Source of the DNA: Hanleya hanleyi | Lineage: Eukaryota; Mollusca; Polyplacophora; Lepidopleurida; Hanleyidae | Direction: 5' to 3' | NCBI GenBank assembly: GCA_036873755.1 | Contig: JAVTVY010020468.1 | Span: 17,201-81,200 of the forward strand | DNA: 64,000 bases | In this document: positions 52,393-62,998 of the stretch, one piece after another | Layout of the letters: the number at the start of each line of letters is the position of its first letter | Numbering within the stretch: position 1 is the stretch's first letter | The notes under the pieces: generated by a model | Database searches by the model: none | What the model was told of the DNA's origin: nothing | The model's input: only the letters and a program-made list of their open reading frames with translations | Translations under genes and position numbers: made by a program

Positions 52393-53419
52393 CAGGGGTT
52401 ATTTTAGACACTTTTCCTTTATATAACTCATTTCAAAAAGATGAAAAACTCAATTTAATTTTAAAAAATAAACAACAAAACTCAATTTTTTCGGGTTTTT
52501 CATCACATGCAGTCTGGAAACTCAATTTTTTTATCTTTTTAGTAGGACACTTACAATAAATAAATTCGCGACAATTTTTCATCGTGAATGAACATGTCAG
52601 TAATGTTATGAAGCTCATCAAGCAAAGTTGCGTGTCATACATAGCTGCATACAAGTTTGTTTGCTAAGTATACAGTGAGAATAATGTCTGTTTTGTTCGT
52701 TTCTTGTTTCTGGGGAAACGTCTTTCAACGTCACACGCATCCAAGTGAAATGTTGACTGAGAGAGAAAATGCTTGCCCGTTGTCTTGGTTCCGAACTTAA
52801 CCGAAAAACCCGGAGATTGACGGACAGCGTGTCTCGGAGACCAGACTCATAAGCCACAGCAGTATGACAGCAGTGGTTCCCGAGTGGACTAAAAAGAGGG
52901 GACGTAACTTTGAAATATCAAAATGGCGGACTAGTTCGATCGTCGAAAACGTCGCCGAACAGTTTGCTTTGAAATGAGAAACGTTCAGTGCAATGTCTTT
53001 ATCGGACCTATACGACTGAAATGAGAACAGTTCAAGACCAGACGTCCTTATCGGAGCTATACGATTGAATAATAAAGGTACACAAGTTATCTGTCTGCAC
53101 ATCAGTTACAAATCCTGAGTGCTTATCTCGACTCGAGTGGCGTGGCTTGTCACACGTTTTTTTTTTCTCTCTCGCGGGGGTTTTGGGGGAGGGGGACGGG
53201 ATAACAGACGACGAAACTCAGTTTAGATTTCTCAGAAACTCAATTTATTTCGTAGAAACTCAATTTTTCGCGCGCCTTCAGCGCGTAAATTCTCAAAATT
53301 TTAGAAAACTCAATTTTCGGCAATAAAACTCAATTTACAAAATTTTGCAAAAACTCAATTTGTAATTGTTTTTCATCGTAGTTACCACGATGAAAAAAGT
53401 GTCTAGAAAAACCCCTGGG
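52393..53419. mobile_element. Element A3, complete CAGGGGTTATT-family copy
   Basis: CAGGGGTTATTTTAGACAC and GTGTCTAGAAAAACCCCTG are inverted with two mismatches. GGTATC flanks both sides (52387-52392, 53420-53425). AAACTCAATTTT motifs cluster near both ends, and TTTTTCATCG...CGATGAAAAA forms a subterminal hairpin. 1,027 bp, no transposase. Confidence 0.9.
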
Positions 53420-53646
53420 TATCACATCATCCTTTGTGCCTGTGAAGTTCAGTAAAATGTCAGAGCATATGAAGACAGAACGCACCACACATGTATGCTT
53501 TTTAAACCGACATGCCATGCCATTTATTTTTGACGTTTATTTTCTTTCATTTTTTCATGAACGGTAGAGACAAGTTCAGTTTTATGTGGTTCAGTATGTT
53601 TTATTTTGTACTGTCATATGTGTACATGTAACATGCCACTTTTGTG

Positions 53647-53861
53647 GAAGGGCCCTCGGTGGGTGAGTGGTCTAAGGCGCTTCGCTGGTGACCGCTAGCC
53701 TCACACCGCTGAAATGGCACGGGTTCAAGCCCAGCTGGTCCATGTGTGAAAGTTTGTCAGTTACTTGCCGAAGGGCGGTGGTTCTCTCCGGGTACTCCGG
53801 CTTCCTCTACCAACCAAACTGACCGTCACCATGAGTGAAACAAACTTGAGTGTGACATTAA
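53647..53861 (+). mobile_element. tRNA-derived SINE, 5' part (tail at 54927-54956)
   Basis: The head resembles a tRNA gene with A box GGGTGAGTGG and B box GGGTTCAAGCC, about the right distance apart, so it could drive pol III transcription. The body has GAAGGGCGGTGGTTCTCTCC and GGGTACTCCGGCTTCC, ending GAGTGTGACATTAA. The C-rich tail continues after the piggyBac-like insertion. The cloverleaf is imperfect, so I call it a SINE and not a tRNA gene. Confidence 0.8.
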
Positions 53862-54926
53862 CCCTTTCACCGATTATTCCCGGTATACAGGGATAACGAG
53901 AGTGCGTACCAATATGACCATTCCTGGTTGACCGGGTTAGCTTTAAACCTGTTGGCCATCACGATGGGTACAGCACTTTTATTTTTTTGCATTCATTTTA
54001 ACGGAAACCTATCAAACACTGTATACTTCTGGAAAGCCAAAACCTTGATCAATTCGATTCTCCAAATTGTTTGTTTGTTTGCAAAAGAAATAGAGGAAAA
54101 TTAGATGTTGAACGGGAAAAATCGGAGCGAAAAATGCATTTTTCCCACATACCGTGTGACGAACCTGTCGGCAGCAAGCCGCAGAAATGAAAAAAAAATC
54201 ATGGAAAACCTCATCCTAACTCCTGTATTTTTGAAGTTACACGACTGGTAAAGCATGGTTAATATTCCCCAGACGATTGAAACTGCCAACGACGACCGGC
54301 AAAGTTTATTTCCATATTTTTACGAGTCTTGATCCACAAAGTTTGTTGAACAACTTTCCATTTCGTCAAAGATGGCTTCGCCCGGTGGTCGAGGAGCCAA
54401 TCGGTATGCGTAATTTTGCCCACGTGACCTCTGTCAGACAGTGCCTGGAACTTCCAGTGGAAGGATGGAATTACATCATTTTAATCCAATCGTATCCTTC
54501 GTTTTATTTTTGCCATCCGTCCCAGGCGATGTCATCTTTTGAAAGGGGAAAAGTCACACTTTTCAATGAGAGGTCAAACATCGAAAATGGCCCACGAAAA
54601 CTCGAGATAAACACTGGCAAATGCGGTCGAAAAAAGACGATTTCTCCGTTGAATTTTGACGTTTTCAAGTCAAAACAGCCGGGGGAAGCGCATTCTCTTG
54701 CAGTAAAACCTAATTTTGTATGCTATTTTATTTATTTTGCTATAAAACTGGAGCAAATGACACTGGAATGTGCATTGTGGAGACTGGGTGCCTATGTTTT
54801 TCTTCAAATCTCCGACGCGAACACAATTTCTAGCATTCCAAAGACAACATATACAAATTTTAACAGTTTTCAGGGAATTGATCGTCAGCAGGTCACTTTT
54901 GTCAGGGGAAATAATCGGTGAAAGGG
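53862..54926. mobile_element. piggyBac-like non-autonomous element inserted in the SINE
   Basis: CCCTTTCACCGATTATT and AATAATCGGTGAAAGGG are exact inverted termini between TTAA sites (53858-53861, 54927-54930). TTAA plus CCCTTT ends are typical of piggyBac (family knowledge). A 214-codon plus-strand frame at 54277-54921 has no DDD transposase motifs I can recognise and runs into the right TIR. Confidence 0.85.
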
Positions 54927-55233
54927 TTAAGCCAAATCCCCCCCCTCCCCCCACTTTTGTGAAGTTCAATAAAAATCGATTCCAGCCTAGATTTTGAGGC
55001 TTATTACATCTTCAAAGTTTTATCACCATTCACCATCACAAGACCTGTTTAAATTCTGTTGTCATGGTCACTTCAAGTGGATCTACCGCAAACTATGCTC
55101 ATAACGCAACTTTAGTCCTAACTTTTTTTAGTCTCCTGCGATGGGGAGAGTAAGGACCCATGCTGGTTTATGAGCATACCATGAACAGGAATTAAAATAT
55201 CGATCGGTTTGTGTTGTCAGTTTTGAGATACCC

Positions 55234-56323
55234 AAGCCTGGAAATAATTTTTTCATTGGTGCCTGACACTTTGACAGGCATCAATAACTTGGTGCCTGAC
55301 ATTTGGAATTCGGGCCTCGTTAAGACTATTTCGTAATCAGCACTACAAATGATAACCTACTACAGCTTACAACTGTACTATGATCAAGAATAATTCCTTA
55401 TAATTATTATGATCAGCGAAAATGAAATAAATTTGACAGCATGATTAACTTTTTCGAATTTCTGTATTCAAGATGTGTTTTTGCTGAAAAAAAACCCTCG
55501 AAATTTCTTTTCAACAGTACCTCCAAGGATATCCACAGCCTTATCAAGCTGACATTTTGTTATGTAACATGTATGGGCACCCAAAATGAATGCACAAAAA
55601 AATAATTATACCTTTCTTGAAAAAAACCCCAATGTCCATCAGGTCTTCTGTTTGTAAAAATCCAAGCAAGCGAAACTAGGCCTCCCAGATATAATTAGGA
55701 TAATCAACCACCCAAGATTGCCATTTTATAACCTTGCAAATGGTCATTTTTCATTGAGAGGCGATCGTTGACGTTGTTGTTGTTGTTGCAAATGTCAATT
55801 TCTGAGTGTAAACTCGTTTGCCCGCAGTTTTGCAGTTCAACGATAATTGCAGCCAAAAGAAATCTTACATTTTGTACATCAATGTCTAGTGTACCAGTTT
55901 TGTCCAGTTTCGGGTGGTAGGTAGCTGTAAAATATCAGATCAGAATCGCTTAATTTGATATGCCCGCTCGCAGAACGATCCTGCCAAAGGGAATCCCAGT
56001 TCGAGGATTTCCTCACAATAATGATGACGTCAGCAATTTTGCGAACATGGCGTTCGGCGACAATGGAAAGCATGGTCGAGCAGGGACTTTGACTAGCCAT
56101 GCAGGACAATTGTCATTGCAAGTTTGACGAATAAAACAGATATTTTTCAGGTTTGAAATAGCATGAACATCCTCCGCTCTAAAACAGTGGAAAACTGTCG
56201 ACAGTTAAATTTTCCAGTATAAAATGTCACCGGACAAAACGACCGGGTCCGAGTGATTTGTGCCTGCCAAAGCTCCATTCGGTGTCGGACATTGTCCGTG
56301 ACCGGCCCGTTATTTCCAGGCTT
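55234..56323. mobile_element. Element F2, hAT-like with 8-bp TSD
   Basis: AAGCCTGGAAATAA and TTATTTCCAGGCTT are exact TIRs. AGATACCC (55226-55233) and GGATACCC (56324-56331) form an 8-bp TSD with one mismatch. The subterminal TGACACTTTGACAGGCATCA and CGGACATTGTCCGTGACCGG are partly inverted. No ORF was recognised. Confidence 0.8.
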
Positions 56324-56331
56324 GGATACCC

Positions 56332-58520
56332 AATTGGTGCACAATTGGTCCTTCTGCAGGATGTGCATGTTGGTGACCTCAAAACTACCTCTGTTGTGCA
56401 GTGTTGATTTCAGTTTCAAATTCGGATCCTATGTGAGCTCATGATCTTCAGTTAGACCTCACTAAAACCATCCTCGCAAGGCAGTACATATTGATCGATC
56501 TGTTAGGATCGATACGCTGGCTTGGTTAGTTACCCATAGTAGTTTTACATATAAATAGATTAAGGGTTTTTCTCTAAATCAACCCAATCGGTGAACGAGC
56601 TTAGCAAGTTGATTAGACCAATCCGCTGCGCGGTTTGACAGGTTTGAATTTCGTCGCTGGCATGAGTACTTTGATGTCAAGCTGAAGTCGACATTGAGAG
56701 TCAAAGCATAAACTGCAGAATTGGGATACCGACATGCTACATGTAATTCAAAACAACCGCGGGGGATGAAATGTACGAGATTGTATACATAATAGAGGCA
56801 AAGCATCAAGAACTCATTCGAATCACCAAAAATGTCCAGGTAAACCCGCTGCGAGGATTTAGGATTTACCTGTACTTGTGAAGATGCACTGAAACTAACA
56901 CAGAGCCTCATTTATACCAGCTCTGTCAGAGATAGTGGAAATGCTTATCAGTCATACCAAAGGATATACCGAATGTCCCCACATTACATTAAAAGATACC
57001 GAGTAGTAGTCCAAACAACAAATTGGTGTCTCTTTCTAGGCTTCATGGAATGTCATTATAATGGATTTTAGTACTTAATATAACACATGTAAAAATTGTG
57101 TTTTATTAAATATTAAGTCTTTTGCTTTGCATTTCACCTGTAACTTGAATTTAACTTCCAGAGCTCAAACCTGTACATGCATTACCTGTATTTAAAATAT
57201 AGCTCCAGGTAATAGCTGTGCTGTCACTACCTGTGGTTGAAAGCCAAAGGACAGATCAGAAGGAAGTTCAGTTAAGTTGTGAAAGGTGGTCTGATCTGAC
57301 AACACACCTGCGGTTTCTTAACTCGCCCTTTCAACTCCAGCCTACTTTGTACAACCACATGTTCTTGTATATCAACACACCTATCCAGGTTAACATCCCT
57401 TTGATGAAATTGGAGCTCCTGAGTGGGGTGATCGACAGTGACGCAACATCATGCAGAGGCTTCTCCAACTGTCCAACAATTTAAATATTTAACATGGGAG
57501 AGATTGGGTTAATTAAGAAGTGGATTGGTAAATTCTGGCAATATGTGATTTTTGGACAGACATCTTCATATCCTGGTTTATAACCCTGCAGTTTTTTGGG
57601 GGTTTTTTCAAAACATTATTTTGAAGCCATAACTGATTGCTGAGGGGAAGTTTGGATTATAACTACATTATGATACATGTAATTCCTCTAATAATTCAAT
57701 CCCTCTATTGAAATTCATTCACCCCAATTTTGGTTACTAAATTCATTCGGTGGTTCTAATTTAAATTTGATCACCCTCTAAAGTCATTGAAATGACAAAG
57801 ACATAATGGATGAAATATGCATGATTTTGAAACATTTTGCCAACTTCCTATTCTACTAAATTTGATCACCCCCTGACTTTTTGTTTTGAATTATTACTAT
57901 TACAGTATTAGGGGATATTTGTACATGATTGACTGAATCTACATGTTAGTAATAATTAAATTGAACAGTATTTATGTTAAGGAAGAAATTCAAATGGGAA
58001 GAAAATAAACTGTACATTATACACCAGCTGAACATTCTATCATTAGACTGATTTCGTTTCCATATTCAAGACTGCAATTCTATTATTGTACTCAACTCCC
58101 TGGCAACTATTGTTAAACAAGCAATATCCATGTTCACGCTGACAGTCTAGGCATTCCAGTGTTACCCCCTGTACAACAACACTAAAGTAAACTGAGGCCC
58201 GTGCTTACAGACAACAAGCCATGTGGCACTGTTTATGTATGCAATGGATACTTGAAATAGCCATCATATACACAAGTCTACAATGTACATTTAACTTGTA
58301 GCACAAGCTGCACATGTAATGTATATATGTGAATTTGACACAAACTCAAACAACTGACATGTACATTGAAATTTCAAGTGTTTGGTCTCTTTGACACACT
58401 CTTACATGTGTATGTAAGAAGAGTCTTTTCAAACTTGTAATCAAGAATTCAATATTATGACTGTTTACCTCTCGGTCATGTGACAATGCGACAGAGAATG
58501 TAAAATCATTACTTAACCGG
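56332..58520. other. CSNK1G intron 3, mostly unassigned
   Basis: 57682-57875 (CCTCTAATAATTCAATCCCT, TTTTGCCAACTTCCTATTCT, TTTGATCACCC) is an inverted relative of 25965-26150. Short frames elsewhere, such as 56579-56911 minus, show no recognisable domain. Confidence 0.5.
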
Positions 58521-58525
58521 CTTAA

Positions 58526-59862
58526 CTCATTCGGTACCAATGACGCCAAAAGGCGACAAAATAATTCCCCGTCTCAACCCCGTTGACAACTTTTGGCGTA
58601 ATTTCTTAGAGCCTCCCCAACCCCAATGACGCCAAAAGGCGACATCGCTGCTTCACCGTCAAATAAAACCCCACTCCGTCTGCAATGTAGCATTTTACGT
58701 GAGCACCTCGAGTGAAACTTGCCCAAATGTAGATATTTTTGAAAAGCCTAACCTTCAACATTCGGATTATCAAAGAATGTTTTCATTTTGACAAACAAAT
58801 AAAACAAGATCGAGAGTGAAACGAACAAATAATGGGGGAAATGTGGAACTACAAAATTTTCACAATTTTACCGTGTCAGTAAATGTTGCTGCAGAATGTA
58901 AATTCACTCAGTAATCCCGTTCAAATCTCTCTATTGCTGAAGTATAATGTGTCCAAGAGACCATCTAATCATTCCATCAAGATGAAATCCATCAGATCCA
59001 CTCTGTAAACTTTATTTCCACATTTTTCCAACGCATGTGTCGGTAAATATTGGCCATTTTCATCTCGCGCCATGCTTGAAACGAACTGTAATGTCGAATT
59101 GATCAATCGCGTGCCTTCGTTTTAGTCAAGTGCCTAACAACAACCAACGGAAGCGCTGAAGTGTCCACGTGGTTCATTGGCGCAAATATCAGATTCGTCG
59201 GATGAATTATATTTATATCCAATCGTAGCTTTCGTAATATTAGCCATCCATTGTAACTATGATGAGATTGGGAAAGCCCAAGGAATCACCTTTCCAACGT
59301 GACCTAGATCATGAAAAACAACCGCTGGAAAGCGGAGATACACGCCTTCAAATATGACCGAAATTTAGCGAAGTCTCTCATCTGGAAGCTGCGTTTATTC
59401 TGACAAATGGCCATGAATAAATGAGTATTCATTGGTTATTTCTACTAGGCATTGTAATCAAAGAAATATCTGCTCACAATCTTCGGAAATTACGTAGGTT
59501 TGTGCTTTTTTTTTTTACGTGGTTGTTCATCGAAACATCCGACGATTGCCATTGGCAGTATTATTTTGCAAATTACGAACATGTCGGTGAGGTTACTGAT
59601 TTTTATTTGGAATAAAACTGCATTTCTTGAGCAAAATAATACACACACATAGTTTTTGTTGAAATATATTATTTATAAAGGACATAAAGCAATAAGTTTC
59701 AGATTGTCTGGGATCTGAAATGCAGACAAAAACACATCAACGCCTTCTGTTTTTGAGATAATTATTCAACTCTACTGACTGCCCTGAGCTGGAAGCAGTG
59801 GGGTTCAGGCCAAGAAAACTATCTGGGGCTGACAGCTAGGATAAGCTGCAGTACTGAATGAG
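58526..59862. mobile_element. Element E2, TTAA-flanked
   Basis: CTCATTCGGTAC and GTACTGAATGAG are inverted termini with one mismatch, each bordered by TTAA (58522-58525, 59863-59866). CAATGACGCCAAAAGGCGAC occurs twice near the left end. A 1,337-bp piggyBac- or Kolobok-type non-autonomous element; no transposase seen. Confidence 0.75.
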
Positions 59863-60316
59863 TTAAAGGGGAAATGCAAAGGTTTTCAAATTCTCCGTTT
59901 TACATTTAATATAGGTTGAGTAATGACAGAAATACCAGTATATCTACTTCACTTGGATGAATTTGAATTATCTTGGTTGGGCCATTCTAAAAAAAATGTG
60001 TTTACTGTAACGCAATTTGAAAAAGGTGGGTAGGTAGGTAGGTAGGGATTTCCCCCCGTGAATGTTTTCAGTAACTTGCGACAGATGTGTTCAGCCAGTT
60101 TGTGCTGCATTTACAGGTCCCGTCTAAAGTTTTTATGCATCATAATTACACATGCTTTGTGGCTTCTAGACAGTTTCCATTAATATTCATTCAATTACAT
60201 GTTCGGAACAGTTGAATGGTCCAAGAATATAGATTGTTAATGACGAAACTGTTGACACTGACATGACAACGTCCGTGTTGGCCATTTTGATGGCTTTCAC
60301 CAGCACCGCCACCACA

Positions 60317-60667
60317 GGGGTCGAAATGTTTTTTGAAAATTACTTGTCACTGTGACAGGTAACTATTTTTTTTTACTTGTCACCCTGGTACTTCAGCTTG
60401 TCACCCCTACCGAAACTTTTTTTTCACCATACTGTCCTCATATATTCCAGCCAGTCTCTCCATTTTTCCAGGCATTGCAGAATTTGAACACACATTTTTT
60501 TCCCCTCGATCGGGAGACGTTTATGACACGGACAGATTTTTCTTCTTCCTCTAGCTCTGCATTGCCAAGATCAATGTCCTCACTCCGTGATGTTGACTCG
60601 GTGGGGTCATTTCTCTCACCTGCAGGACTGTTCTACTATACTGTTCAGTGTAAAATGTCAACAGAAT
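60317..60667. mobile_element. Fragment with hAT-like terminus
   Basis: AGGGGTCGAAATGTTTTTTG followed by ACTTGTCACTGTGACAGGTA closely resembles the terminus at 32190. A matching right end was not found before the next MITE. The 110-codon frame over 60352-60684 is Ser/Phe-rich and unassigned. Confidence 0.4.
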
Positions 60668-60858
60668 TAGGGCTTCGTGTTTAGCGCGAGTGATAGCTCA
60701 CCTACACGCAAACCCTCGCGTAAATTCATGTCACGAGAGTGATTTTAGCTCACGTAAATTGTCACATTTTATATTGTATGACTTTTAAATACCCTCTCCT
60801 AAATATTTTGACGTGAGCTATTTTTAGCTCGCGCACTAATTCTAAACACGAAGCCCTG
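60668..60858. mobile_element. Foldback MITE with AGGGCTTCGTGTTTAG ends
   Basis: AGGGCTTCGTGTTTAG and CTAAACACGAAGCCCT are exact inverted repeats; GCGCGAGTGATAGCTCACC and GTGAGCTATTTTTAGCTCGC extend the foldback. CAGAAT occurs one base outside each end (possible 6-bp TSD). Confidence 0.75.
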
Positions 60859-60918
60859 CAGAATGTTCAATTAAGAGATTAAATTTGCTGGAACGATATT
60901 TTCTTAAAGATCATAACA

Positions 60919-61815
60919 GCAGGGGGTTTTAGCCACTTTTTCATCTGGGTAAGCTCGATAAAAAACTTGAATTTGAAAAATTAAGTTTTGGGGAAATTTT
61001 GAAATTGAGTTTTGCCCCAAAAAATTTAGTTTTTACCCCTCGGCCATTTTGGCCTCGGGGTATTGTCGTTGCCATGTACGTCCGTCCGTTCGTCCGTTAA
61101 CGCATTTTAGGCAAAACCGCTTGAGATACAACCACCAAATTTTCAACACTTATTTATCTAGTGCTAAGTCAGACGCCTATTGAAAGTGGCTTCCCTCGGC
61201 CCATATTTTACAGAGTTCTGCCCCTTTACAGATATATTAATTTCTATTTCTGTCCTATATGCCTGAATGTAACCAACTATATCTGCAGAACTGTGTTTGG
61301 TATAGCTACTATATTTTGGAAACTTATTTATATTGTTGTATTCTACAAGCCAACAAAGGATTACTCGCCTCGGCTTATGGAGTTATGCCCCTTTCGGATG
61401 TAATAATCTCCGATTTTGTTATCTGTAGTTGAATGTACAAGTTATATCTGCAGATCCGTGTTCGGTACAGCTTATTCGTCTCTGTTCTTATTTTACAGAG
61501 TGCTAAGTCAGACGCCTATCGAAAGTGGCTCCCCTTGACCCATATTTTACAGAGTTATGCCCCTTTACAGATATATAATTTTCTATTTCTGTCCTATATG
61601 CCTGAATGTACTACCGGTATATCTTGATCATCCAACATAGAACTATCTCTTCCCCACTTCACACTACACATGGGTCACAATCACTTGGGGAAAGCCGAGG
61701 GGTTTTGATTAGATCAATCTCATGTTTATCTATGGGAAAATGCGCACCAAACACGCGCGAGAAAAATTGAGTTATAGTGACTAAATATTGAGTTCTTCCA
61801 GAGATAAGTGGAGTT
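60919..61815 (-). mobile_element. Reverse-orientation A-family fragment, split by another element
   Basis: AGGGGGTTTTAGCCAC with AAATTAAGTTTTGGGG and AAATTGAGTTTTGCCCC resembles the right end of A1-A3 in reverse. GAAAAATTGAGTT after 61760 is probably its continuation beyond the 61035-61703 insertion. No far terminus was found. Confidence 0.5.
61035..61703 (+). mobile_element. ACCCCTCGGC element with GTCCGTCCGTTCGTCC leader
   Basis: It begins ACCCCTCGGCCATTTTGGCC (hairpin), GGGGTATTGTCGTTGCCATG, ACGTCCGTCCGTTCGTCCG; it ends GCCGAGGGGT, the inverse of its start. Inside, a ~330-bp block with AGTCAGACGCCTAT(T/C)GAAAG, GGC(T/C)CATATTTTACAGAG and GCCCCTTTACAGATATAT is duplicated. It sits in an A-family fragment. 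Confidence 0.7.
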
Positions 61816-61861
61816 CCCAAATGAAAATGTTGAATTGTCAAGACAAATTATCAAGCAAAAT

Positions 61862-61888
61862 CATTGTTGTTGTTGTTGTTGTTGTTGG
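61862..61888 (+). repeat. (GTT)n microsatellite
   Basis: Eight to nine GTT triplets. Confidence 0.9.
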
Positions 61889-62417
61889 CTTCACTTCATA
61901 GGTTTAGCCAGCAATGCGTCTCGCCGTCTTTGAGACGGCCAACCTCAGTGTGTGACATTGAGACGGTCAGTTCAAAAACGGGACGGCTATTCTTCATTGG
62001 TAATGTTTAATGCATATCCCCGAGACGGTGTACTTTCCAAGAACAAAATAATCAAGCAAAAACTCACGGAAAAACAAACCCAAACGTGGCTGTTGTAGTT
62101 GTTATGGATTGTTGGACGTCGACCACGTGGAAATCCCCTCGAGTCGAAGAAATCCAAGGCATGAATATGAAGACGAGGGCAACCCCGTTCCTACAGGTTT
62201 TCTCAAATCATCTGACACGCGCGTAGGTTTTTCAACCCACTACCGTATGCAGTTTTACAGCATAATTAAGCCGCTGAGAATGTGGTCTCTCAGCTCTCTG
62301 CACAAGGGTACTACGATATCATAACCCTTCTATTCTATTCTATTCTATTCCCCAAACAAATCAATCTATCTGCGCGGAGATCGGTTTTACTCTGCGAGAG
62401 AATTACAAAGCGGCAAG

Positions 62418-62635
62418 ATGTCAAAACGAACGAGGCCTATTATTGATAGATTTCTTCAGCAAGGAAAACGTATACTCATATACGTCGGATTCTGACAGCG
62501 AGGAATGAAGGGATGACGATGAACCAACTGCCGGCCGACTGGCAAGTGTTATGTGACCCGCGAAAGAGAAACCGGCGAGATCCGCCACCGTCACCAGTTG
62601 GGTTGCTAAAAACGCAAATCTGACATAGTTATCGC
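62418..62635 (+). pseudogene. Degenerate short ORF, possible transposon N-terminus
   Basis: ATG at 62418 gives MSKRTRPIIDRFLQQGKR, then with a one-frame shift VYSYTSDSDSEE and a stop. A short basic start with a DRFLxxGKR-like motif followed by an acidic Ser/Asp patch recalls N-termini of hAT or similar transposon proteins. Evidence is weak. Confidence 0.25.
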
Positions 62636-62664
62636 AAGCATGGACTAACACGTTTTCTTGGCTC

Positions 62665-62860
62665 ATTGATGCCGATAAGGCCACACCAATTTAATTACTT
62701 GGATTACGGGCCAATTTCTTCAAAGATGCAGAACGGAGGCTGGAAAAAAAATAAAAATAAAAAAGCATATATAATTTTTTTTCTGGTCCGTAGCGGCCAG
62801 AAGGAACATGCAGGTGAGAGAGGAGGGTGGCGAGAGAAAAAAAAACAAAAAAAACACACC
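62665..62860 (+). repeat. Dispersed repeat family D, diverged copy
   Basis: GAACGGAGGCTGGAAAAAAA, ATAAAAATAAAAAAGCATAT and AATTTTTTTTCTGGTC parallel 39415-39480. Confidence 0.5.
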
Positions 62861-62998
62861 TAAAATCACGCTTAAATGAGTCTTGGCGAGTGTTGAGTTA
62901 TCTCCCTTGATAAGACAAACAATGACCAATAATGATGTGAAATTTGACAGCGAGTGGTTCTCCTGCAATTTTTCTTTTCAAAACATGTGGTGGGTGTT

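Noticed and set aside
53647..53730. Functional tRNA gene
   Set aside because: A and B boxes are present, but stems do not pair well, and the body and tail match a second SINE copy at 1441-1570.
54277..54921. 214-codon open frame, the longest in the window
   Set aside because: It lies within a piggyBac-like non-autonomous element, ends in its right TIR, and shows no transposase or other recognisable motif.
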